The notes beneath the pieces are model-generated. The model did not search any database and was not told the DNA's origin. It saw nothing but the letters and a program-made list of their open reading frames with translations. Both the position numbers and the translations under genes were made by a program. From Pseudocercospora fijiensis CIRAD86 (taxonomy: Eukaryota; Ascomycota; Dothideomycetes; Mycosphaerellales; Mycosphaerellaceae), in the NCBI RefSeq assembly GCF_000340215.1, contig NW_006921541.1:3656954-3720953 (forward strand): a stretch of 64,000 bases of DNA, given 5' to 3'. This document shows, piece by piece, positions 22,504 to 32,700 of the stretch. Each line of letters starts with the position of its first letter. The first letter of the stretch is position 1.

Positions 22504-23889
22504 ATGTCGGCCTCACAGCGCATTGACACGGCCACGCTGTTAAGGACACAATTTGGATACACCGAGAATCATACCACAGCGCTCCCAAGACTGACAAATA
22601 GGATCCATCCCATTTTCAAAAAGGCCGTCTCGGACCTGTACGAGCAAGCTCGTAAGGAAACGAGGGAGACTCTTCTTATCCGAGCTTTTGGGCAGGCATT
22701 CAAACTCGCCACACGTTTCCTTGACAGTGGAGCTCTGGATTCTTTCTTTTTCATCTTGCATCATCCCACCGAACTAGAGCGATATCGTGATTCGGCTCAG
22801 CCTCCCAGGCACTACGATGTCTTCCCGACTGATCTGTGCAGAACAGATAAGCCCATTTCCGATCGTGACAGGGCCACAGTGCAGCAGCGGCTGCAGGAAC
22901 TAGCAGACAACCTCCGATTCAGAATCGACAGAGGCGTCGAGCAGGGCGTGCGAACATTCGAGGAGACCATTAATGCCACCGTACCTCCGGGAAGATCAGC
23001 GAGAAATTCGCAACCTGTTCAGGATGGATTTCAGAGCACAGTACGTATCGCCCACGCCACATATGTCGAGCTCGCAGAGATAACTGCATCGACAGCTCCA
23101 CCGGACGTGCCAAAGCAGCTGGCAATGCACTTCGATTTCGCGGTTGCCCTGATACACGAAATCGCACATGGCTACCGGAACTTTATGCTAGGTGGATTCT
23201 CTAAGCAGGAAGAGGTAGGTGAGCCTTTCCTCGGAGAAGACGCCTTACTCGCGGAGCTAGGCTTTGAGCTGGAAAGTCGTCTCCTGGGAGGCCATATCGT
23301 CTTCCTCGAACCTCAGGCTCGGCGAGTCAATGTGTATCAATACAACGGCACGGATTCGACGCTAGAAGGCATACTCTCCATCTACGAATGGCCTTATCAG
23401 CAGATTGTGAATTTCTATGAAGATTCCGCAACGCCCGATGACCCGAATTTGATGGACAAGCGCGCAGAGCCAAAAGTGACGCGACCGCTCGATCAAGCGT
23501 GGCGCATCCATCTCGACGATGTGGCGAGGTTCTTTACGGACCATTTCTGGAATGTTGAGTATCCGAATAATCGAGACACTGCAGACTTCCTTTGGCCCCG
23601 GAGGCTGCGAGGGTTCAACTTCGAGGCGCAGAGAGCCACTGCAGCTGGGAACGCGCGCGGGCCGCGGCCGGTTTCGCGGACGCGTGACGATGGCAAGTAT
23701 GTTCCGAATGGATATGTTCGTGATAGGAATGGTGATATACGTCCAGGCGGCGGGGGAGCGGTGGCCAGGTCTGTCGTGTATGCAGCAGCAACAACAACAG
23801 TGCGTCGCAGCGCGCGCGTCACAGCTGCGAATACTTGGACCAAGCTAGACGAGCACCCAGGCCAATGGCATCACATAGGCAGGAGGTAG
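22504..23889 (+). CDS. HExxH-motif protein, putative zincin-like, paralog 2 (461 aa)
   Basis: Single exon from ATG 22504 (MSASQRIDTATLL). It parallels the preceding gene along most of its length. It has the SGALDSFFFILHHP block at about residue 76, VQQRLQELADN, the core HEIAHGYRNF (His218, Glu219, His222) in a hydrophobic context, then EPFLGEDALLAELGFELESRLLGG. The conserved acidic block after HExxH supports a metal site. Between residues about 140 and 180 it carries an insert absent from paralog 1. The C-terminus ends in a Lys/Arg-poor, Gly-rich segment unlike the basic tail of paralog 1. A tandem duplication followed by divergence is the simplest origin. No named family was recognised. Confidence 0.82.
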   Translation: MSASQRIDTATLLRTQFGYTENHTTALPRLTNRIHPIFKKAVSDLYEQARKETRETLLIRAFGQAFKLATRFLDSGALDSFFFILHHPTELERYRDSAQPPRHYDVFPTDLCRTDKPISDRDRATVQQRLQELADNLRFRIDRGVEQGVRTFEETINATVPPGRSARNSQPVQDGFQSTVRIAHATYVELAEITASTAPPDVPKQLAMHFDFAVALIHEIAHGYRNFMLGGFSKQEEVGEPFLGEDALLAELGFELESRLLGGHIVFLEPQARRVNVYQYNGTDSTLEGILSIYEWPYQQIVNFYEDSATPDDPNLMDKRAEPKVTRPLDQAWRIHLDDVARFFTDHFWNVEYPNNRDTADFLWPRRLRGFNFEAQRATAAGNARGPRPVSRTRDDGKYVPNGYVRDRNGDIRPGGGGAVARSVVYAAATTTVRRSARVTAANTWTKLDEHPGQWHHIGRR

Positions 23890-24436
23890 TCCTCGCTGCT
23901 CATGGGCAGCTTTTCGCATCACTTATTGCACATATTCATTCACTTTCCTGTGGTCCGTTCATCTTGCTCGACCCGGCCAGTACATGTGTCTTGAGACCGG
24001 TGCTCGTGATTGTGCGGTGCGTAGTTCGGGTCGGGAACTCGATGCTCAAGTTGAGAGGTGATGGAAAGCAATAGCGGGATGGATGGGATATGGATAGGCC
24101 GTGTCACGTGCAATGTAGACTCCAAAAATGGGTCTCACGGAGGTGAAGTCAGAGTTGAGGCTCTTTGCTCGCTCACATCAGACTGCACTGACACTCAGCT
24201 ATGACGAGCGGCGGCGGCGGCGCTTTGAAAATGCGTCAAAGAGCTTGCCTTGGCTCTTGTCCGGCTGATCGGTACTCTCAACATCCGTTTTCATCATGCT
24301 GAATGATGCGCAGCGGAATCCTCGGCCTTGGTCCTGACCCTCATGTCGTCACGCGGCAGACATAAAGTGTACTGCTGGATTGAGGCTGCCATTCACATGC
24401 TTCTGGGCCTGCAGTATTCCTCGTAGGTCAGTCAAC
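23890..24436. other. Intergenic region, promoter of the Sec14-like gene
   Basis: Normal composition with a short CGG run near 24,209. No gene seen; the small open frames are chance. Confidence 0.4.
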
Positions 24437-26374
24437 ATGAGTCGCCCAGACGGTGCTCAGCTCAAGCGTGTCAACTCCTACCAGGTATTCTAGGCTCTAG
24501 TGCTCCAAGGTACAACGCATCTGACATGTTTGCAGTGGCCGGCAGGGCACGCCAATCACTTGAGCGAGGGGCAGACAATTGCGCTGCACAAGTTCAAGGC
24601 GCTTTGTCAACAGAAAGGATACTACGAGCCCGGCGACGAGAAGACGCCCGCTTCTCACGACGACGAGACTCTCCTTCGATACCTCCGAGCGCGAAAGTTC
24701 GTGCCGCAAGATGCCTTCAAGCAGTTCAAGGACACCGAGGACTGGCGGCAGCAGAACCAGCTCGACACGCTGTACGAGACGATAGATATCGAGGAATATG
24801 AGGCGACGAGACGCCTATATCCACAATGGACCGGCAGAAGAGATTTGCGCGGAATACCCTTCTACGTCTTCGAGGTCGGTCAAGTCAACTACAAGGATGT
24901 AGTGGCATACCAGGACGACTCGGATCGCAAAAAGGACAAGAATTCCAACGCCGATGCCCAGTCAACAACTCCGCGCAAAATGCTCCGGCTGTTTGCGCTG
25001 TACGAGAATCTCTGCCGATTCGTTCTCCCACTGTGCTCTGCTGTCCCAAATCGACCCTCGCCAGAGACGCCGGTCAGCCAGAGCTCGAACATCGTCGACC
25101 TCTCAAAAGTGGGAATCAAGACGTTCTGGAATCTGCGAGCCCATCTGCAAGATAGCTCGGCTTTGGCCACCGCGCATTATCCAGAGACGCTGGACCATAT
25201 CTTTGTCATTGGAGCTCCTGCCTTCTTTCCCACCATCTGGAACTGGGCGAAGGCTTGGTTCGACCCGATTACCGTGCAGAAAATCTCTATTTTGTCCGAC
25301 AAGAATATGCTGAGCGAATTGCAGAAGTACGTGCATATCGACAATATCCCCAAGAAATATGGAGGCAATCTGGACTGGAAGTTTGGCGAAATGCCCGTGC
25401 TTGAGCCTGACCTTGCTAATTCATTACGATGGAAGGAAGATGTGAGAGATTCCCGTGGAAACAGAACCTTGCCCATTGGACCTATCAAATGGCAGTATGA
25501 CGACGACGGGGACTTGGTCGCAATCGCCATTGGTAGCGAGAAAGGGTCTCCACGTAACACAGTGTTGGCGGGGCTACATCCTGAAGAGGGTGTGACTCGT
25601 TTAGCACTCAGTCCTGGCCGACAGACCACGCCTCACAAAGCGCTGTTTGCCACTGTTTCCCGAACAGGCGCAGAAACCCTCCACCAGTCGACTGCACAAT
25701 CTCCTGAAAACGACGCTCCGCTCCCACATGCGAACGGGTCAATACATCCACCCACAACCACAACCGATCCTCCACCTACAATGCCAGCCGAAACCCCCTC
25801 ATCTCCACCATCAGACCCTCTCCTCGACACAGGCAAGAGCGCCAACGCCTCCCCACCAGACCCTCTCCTCGACACAGGCAAGAGCGCCAACGCATCCTCG
25901 CCAGACACCTCCCGAGCAGGCACCTACACAGTCCCCTACCGAGACCCCGTCAACGCAATCCAAAGCCCCCCCGAACACGCCAACCGTCAAGGCACCTCAG
26001 CCTCGAAATTCGCGCAACAAGACGTCACGCACGCAGCAGGACAATTGGAACATGGCACCCCTCACGTAAGACCCGACGGACAAGGCAATGATGTTAGTAT
26101 CATGGAGCCTCGAACTGTGGGCCAAGCAGCGAAAGAAACGCCGTTACATCGAGAGGAAGAGCATGCGCCGACGGTTGTGGAGCAGGCAAAGGAATATGTC
26201 GCGAGTGTGGCGAGTGCTGTGGGGTTGGGTGGTGCTGCTGCGGAGGAGAAGCTGGAGAAGGATGTTAAGGATGTTAAGGCGGAGGATCACCGGGTGGATC
26301 AGATGGAGCCGCATCAGGTGGAGGAGTTTATGAGGGCGCAGAGTCAGAGTCAGCCTGAGCAGGTTCGATCGTAG
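24437..26374 (+). CDS. Sec14-like CRAL-TRIO lipid-transfer protein, 2 exons, 628 aa
   Basis: Exon 1 (24437-24484) encodes 16 residues ending in NSYQ; a 51-nt GT-AG intron follows; exon 2 is 24536-26374 and begins WPAGHANHL. The N-terminal CRAL-TRIO-N helix region (LHKFKALCQQKG, then LLRYLRARKFVPQDA) precedes the lipid-binding domain, with IFVIGAPAFFPTIWNWAKAW and the characteristic ending VHIDNIPKKYGG about residue 300. Such proteins exchange phosphatidylinositol and another lipid between membranes and couple lipid supply to traffic. The residues after about 390 form a long Pro/Thr/Ser-rich tail with an internal 15-residue duplication, then a short region of possible amphipathic helix (EQAKEYVASVASAVGLGG). 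The frame is intact. Cytosolic location is expected. Confidence 0.92.
25812..25901 (+). repeat. 45-bp in-frame tandem duplication in the Sec14-like tail
   Basis: 25812-25856 and 25857-25901 are nearly identical and encode two copies of a 15-residue unit containing DPLLDTGKSANAS. The period is a multiple of three, so the frame is preserved. The near identity suggests a recent event. Confidence 0.9.
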
Positions 26375-26733
26375 TTCGTGATGGCCTCCCTATAATGGCT
26401 GGCGTTCTGAGCGAGCGTGGGTCTTTTTCTGTAGATACACTGCACTGCTGTGCCTGTGCCTGTGCCCGCGAGGTCCTCACCGAAACACCGCTGTCCGGAT
26501 AAAAGCCTAGTCCAGTCCAGCCAGGTTCATCGAGATTTCTCCACTGCCCCCCGCGCATAAAGACACGCACGGCTGCAACTGTTGCACTGCCATGTTCACG
26601 TCGAATGATCGCTCGCAGCGCAGCGCATGGGACAGTAGGATCCTGCACAGCATGTTCGAATACATTTTCGCCGCTTCTCTTTTGCTGTTCGCCGTCGCTG
26701 CAACGTCTATGCGGCTGATTGGAATATCCGATC

Positions 26734-29700
26734 ATGCATTTCTTCTTGCCAGCCCTAGCAACATGCCTGCTGTGCTGCGCTTTCGTGTCTGCCTCTCCCA
26801 ACACCGCCAGAGGTGAGAAGGCGGCGTTCGTGGAAGAGCTGCTGTCGCAAATGACGCTGCCGGAGATGGGTGCGTGCGTGTTGAGAAGTCAAGTCGAAGA
26901 ATGCCCGGGCAATTTGTTGTGAATCGTGCTAGGGATGCAACTAATCATCGGATTGACAACTATGTAACTGTATAAAGAAGGATTAGGAGCCTGCTATAGA
27001 AACTGCAGTTAATATACCTATTGTGTGTCCTTCCTCTTAGCATAGGTTAGCTAATAGTATTAGCTGACTAGTATATTACCTAACTAAACTACAATACTCC
27101 CCCCTAAGTAGAGATAATATACTGTTTAGATTAGACACTCTAAATCTAGGCTTAGAGCTTCACTTTATCTTCTAACTGCCTTTAGATATTAGACTATATC
27201 TGCTTTATATATAGCTTTATATACTATACTACTTATACGTACTTGTATTATATTGTTTGCTAATTGGTTTGCTTTAGAGTGATATCCTTAGTCGTAATTA
27301 TAGGGTTAGTAGGCGCCTATAAAAGACACTTAAACTTAACTAGATAACTTGAGCTTTTACAATCTACTCTTTAGCAATCCCCTAAGTACTAGCAGCCTCT
27401 ACTAGAATTCAAATTCTTACTAAGACCTTTTAAGTCTAATAGCTAGCCGAGACTTTATTATAGCGATAATTCTTTACCCTAGTCTAGGGAGTATAGCGAG
27501 TAGTATAGGTAGTAGTAGTAGCGGCGGCGGTAGTAACGATCTAAATAAGAATCGGCACCCTTCGCGTTATAATAAGCTCTAGCTTATAGAGACTAGTAAG
27601 TATTGCTATTAGAGGTTCCCCTTTTCTAACAATTTGCTAACTAGGCGCAGTCCTTAAGGAAGTTTAGTTAACTGTCGCGATTCTCTAGAGAATTATCTAG
27701 TGCTTAACTAATATTAGTCCGGAGCAGACTCCGCCTTAGCTACGCAACGTTAATGTTAGGCATTTTATTACGAGCTAGGATAATGCTCGGCTATTTCTAA
27801 GTGTGCCTCCGCGTCTACGTAAGGCGGCTAAGGCATTCAATTTAGGCTTAAAATCGAATGTTAACTACTTGCCTACCGCGCTTATATATACGGCTGCTAC
27901 TAGACGCGTATATACTAGTAACAGCTAGTACGGTCCTTGCAAGCAGTTAAAGGGTCCGTACTTAGAGTATATAACTCTAAGTTATCGAATTAACAGTTAG
28001 GATATCGCTTTCCTAAAGGGCGCTTATACTAACTGTGCTAGCCTAAATTATTATAGATAATGCGAGTTCTTTAGTAAGTTGAATCTAGTCTTGTATATTT
28101 TTTTGAAGCAAAAACACTAATCCTTTTATTAGGTTACGTCTCTCGGCTACGCTCTAATACGAATCGTTAGACGCCTATAGTGCCTCTACCGCCTCGCAAT
28201 CCGGGGAGTAGAGTAGGTACTAATTAGCGTCGTCTGTACGTGCTAGTCCCGTCTAGCATCGATTAGAGTACTCCTTAGGGCGCTTAGGCAGTAGCAAATT
28301 TGCTACTATAGTAGGCAAATGCTTATACCTAGGCTGCTACTTAGGGACGTAGTCGTAGTCTAGGTTCTAGGTTGTCTACTAGTCCTAGCTCGACTCGTAA
28401 TTCTAGTAGTCCTTAGAGGGGTTTCTCTAATTACGAAGACAGTAATACTAAGATAGGTAGCTAATTAGGGAGATTCGGTTTTTTCTAGTAGATAGAGAGC
28501 TATAATATATGTTTTCGATTTTGAAATAGGCTAGGCAGTCTAGATTAGTAAAAGCCTTATAGTATTAGAGAGTTCCCGACTCTTAAGGGCTAGGGTATTT
28601 CTTCCTACTTAGTCTTAATGTTGTTATAAAAGAAATTTTGTAGCTTAGACTATATAGTGCAGCTAGGCTATTTCTAGAAATTAGAATAAAATTCAATGAG
28701 TGTGTAAAGCTTGTTTTCTAATCCTATAAATAAGATTTTTCTTTCTAAAGGAGTGACTTAGGAGTTTGTCCTAGAGACGCTATATTATTAGAGAATTTTG
28801 TTTAGAGATTTAGGCTTAGTAAAACAGTCCGCTAGCTGTTTGTTAGTAGTAACGAATTCGATACTAATCTTTCCCTAGGCATACTGTTCTCTATAGTAGT
28901 AGTTCCTAAGGGAAACGTGCCTCGACCTCTTGGAATTTATATAGTCCTTAATAAGGGAAATAGCTAACTAGTTGTCTACCTAGACGTAAATCCTATTGAC
29001 TTCTTCCCTAGTAAGTGGTTAAAGCTTAGTTATTAAATTTCGGAGCTAGCAGATTTCTCTATATACTTCTATTAGAGCAATATACTCTACTTTAGTGCTA
29101 GAGAGTACGACTTCCTTCTAGAGCTATAATCTCTATATAATTGGAGTGTTGTTAAGAAGTATAAGGGCGCCTAATGTTAATCTTAATAATAAAGGGTTAC
29201 TAGCAAAGTCTACGTTAGAGTATACCTAAAATTCCAAAGTTTTCTTCTTTCTAAAGACAAGTCCTTTGTTAACTATGCTAGTAATGTACCTCTAGAGATG
29301 TTTAGCAGCTATAATATGCTTAGGTCCGGGATTCTAAAGGAACCTAGCAAGGTGGTTAACGGTATAGCTAATGTCTAGTCTAGTCTAGTTAGCTAGAAAC
29401 TACATTTTACTAATTATAGTATTAAACAGCTAGTAGTCCTAACGGTTATAGGGGGTTGTAAGAGGCTCGTAAAGCTTCTTAAGTGGATACTTTATTAGCT
29501 TATACTAGTCTAAGCTATGCTTCTAAAGCTTCTCTTTAGTATAGTGTGTCTAGGAGATAGTAAGGTTTCCCTCCTTATCTTCCTTTAGATAAAGGCCTAG
29601 AAATAGGTTAGACGTAACAATCTTGATTGTGTACTTCTTACGAAGACCTTTAATTAGAGCATCGATCTTTACCTTAGAGGTTCTAAAGATTTAGAAGTCA

Positions 29701-32700
29701 TCTATATAAAGGAGGACAAGAATACTATTACCTTGCTATAGGCAATAGTTACTCTTTGTCCTACTTAGGCTAAGTTAACGAAGAGTGTCTAAAGCATTAT
29801 AGTGCTAGAGATTAGCAGCCTGCTTAAGGCTATACAATCCTTTTCTAATACGGATAATCCACTTTAGAGGGTGCTTCTTAAACAGGTGCGCGCCTTCTAG
29901 GGGTCTAATAAAAATCTCTTTATCTAGAGGGGGATTTAAGAAAATAGTCTCGATATTAACCTGTCTTCGCTTCTAGTTTTTGTTTACTAAAAGCCTAAGG
30001 ACAAGTCTAGCAGTAGCTACTCTTAGTATAGGAGCATAGGTATTAATATAGTTAAGACCTTGCTTCTATATAAAGCCTCTAGCTGTCTATCTTGCCTTGT
30101 ATTTGTTAATAGAGCCGTCTAGCAGGTATTTAATCTTGAAAACCCATTTTCCTATTAGAGGTGTTCTGCCTTTTAGTAGGGATTCGGCTAGAATCCACTC
30201 GATTACACTAGACTTTTTAAGAGACCTTATCTCTTTTGTAACGGCTTTTCTCTATTCATCTTAGTTAGGCCTTTTTAGGGCTTTAGCTAGGGTTGTTAGG
30301 TTAGCTAGCTTCTAAGTATCTTTTATAGTAGTAGCTATAGCAATCTTAGTAATCTTGCTATAGTTATACTTAGCTACGGCTCTGCTAGACCTAAGTCGTA
30401 CTTCGGCTTAAGGAGGGTTTAGCTAAGGTAGGTTAGGAGCCCTCTTTCTCTTACTAGTAGTCTTAGGGACTTAGAAGGGAGTGATTAGGGTGTCTTCTAG
30501 TTTAGTAGTATCTGTTTCTTAAGTATACTGATTTTTCTTAGGAGCAGCTTCCTACTAGGCAACTAGTAGTTCTAGTTAGTAATTTTGGAGTATTAGCTTA
30601 TTAGCTATAGGTGTTAGCTAAGGTAGTGTTCCTTGCTTAAGTATACCTTGCTCCCCCTAAGCTATAAGGGAGTCTTCCTAATCTTCCTAATTATAAGCCT
30701 ACTAAGGCTAAGGGATGCTACCTCTAAATGGCTCCCCTTAAGGTTCTAAAGAGTGCTAAGGTGTTTGGTTATCACTAGGGAATAGTGTAGGGATTCCTAA
30801 CTCAAATAAGAGGTTAGACTAGGTTTCAAGTACCTAAATAGTCTCCTAAGGGATAGCTAGTCTTAAATACTCCCCCTAAGCTTAAAGGGTACTTAGAAGC
30901 TTAGTAAAATTGTCTTTATAGACAAAGTCCTCGTTAAAGGTAACGTATAGAGAGAATCTGATATTATACTGCTATACGCTATCCTTCTAGTGCGGGTTCT
31001 AAAGCAGATAGTTTATTAATGAATTTTCTTAGAATCTAATGAACTAGTAAACGAAAGCTCTTAGTGCAAATTTCTAAGAGTTAAGTCGTTCAACCCCGGA
31101 TTCGAGGTATTTGAATGCCTTATAGCTAAATCGTCTCGTCTTAGATAGGTCAATGTCTATACTGCCGATATTTAAGTCTAATTCGAAAGCCTTAAGTAGA
31201 ACTTCCTTAGTTCTTAAGTTTACTAGTCTATTAGTTAGGTAAATCGAATGTATTACTACAAAGTACTAGTAGTATATTGGTAGGCTAGAGTCAATTATTA
31301 TTGCTCTTGCCTTAAGCAGAATCGTCTTGTTTAACGACTCTGCAATGCTATTCTGCTCCGGTATATATAGTACAGATACATCCTATCTAATACTAACTTC
31401 CTCTATAAAATGTACTAGATCGTTGTTAGTAAATTCTCCCCCGCTATTACTAAAGATAATCTTAGGGATTTTGTTGTATTGCCTCTTAATTCTAGTCATC
31501 TAGTTGGTTAGCTTGTTACTACTTATTACTTTGTCTTTGTTTCGAAGTAACAGACCCTACCTAAGCCTAGTTTTAGCATTAGTTAGGATTATAATGTACC
31601 TATTTCTAAATAGATCAAATGGTTATACGCTAACAAGGTTAATATAGACTTCGTTAAGGGCTTTTTCTAGTCTAGTTCTATATTCTCTTAATACAACTCT
31701 TTAAGCTCTCGAGAGCTTATAGGTCTTATAGTACTCGAGTTCAGATATATTAACTTCTTCTAGGCCTAGAATGGCTTCCTTAGTAGCTGTTAGGATCTTG
31801 TTGCCGACGTAGCTAAGTCTCTAATGCTATCTCAATGTGTCCGCTCGTAGTCTAGCGATAGCTAAGGCTAATAGCTGCCCTTTCTAACTCGATTCTAAGT
31901 TTAGTTTTAAAGCTAAGCCTAGCATTTTAACTCTAGTATCTTTAAAGGCAAGTACTCCTTATACTTCCTCAACCTTTCTAATTAGCTTGCCTTTAAGCAT
32001 TAAAGTGCCTAAAGGTCTGTCTAAGTGAATGCTATATTTCTTCTAAAGACGCTCTACTAAGATTAGGTTGCAATCTAAGTTCGGGGAGTAGAGGACGTCT
32101 ATTAGAGTAATTAGGGTTTTCTTTCCTTTATAGGTTAGGAAGATGTTAATAGTTCCTAATCGTAATATACTTAATTTTCCTACTACTTAGAAGAACTAAA
32201 TAGGCTTAGTTAGGTGCTTAAGATCGCTAAACTAGCTCTTATTCCCTATAATGTGTAGTAATGTACCTATATCCTAAACTTTTGTATTAGCTATTAGGTT
32301 CTTAGAGCTTGCTATAGCTAGTCCCGGCTTTGCAATAGCTCCCCTAATTAGGCCCCTACTAAGGCCGTCTAGCTAATAGTCTCCCTTATCTTCCGAGTTA
32401 GAGGAGGAGTCTAATTCATCTTTGTTATTGTTAATAGCACTACTAGATTTGCCCTTTCCTTTACCTTTACCCTTCTTGCCTTTGTCTTTGTCTTTATCTT
32501 TACTCTTGTCTTTCTTTCCCTAACTAGGTAGTGCTATATTAGGGTATTGCTTATAGCACTTAGCGTTAGTATGCTTGTACTTGTACTAAGTATACTGGTC
32601 GTTATTATTGCTAATAGCCCCTCTAACAAGCTTTAAGCCGCTAGATGACTGTCTAAGAGGCTTTTCTCTCCTTAGGGACGTTATTATTACTTTAAGGGAG

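Noticed and set aside
22179..22526. Short open frames between the two HExxH genes
   Set aside because: Several frames overlap in different registers with no start context or domain; this is promoter sequence.
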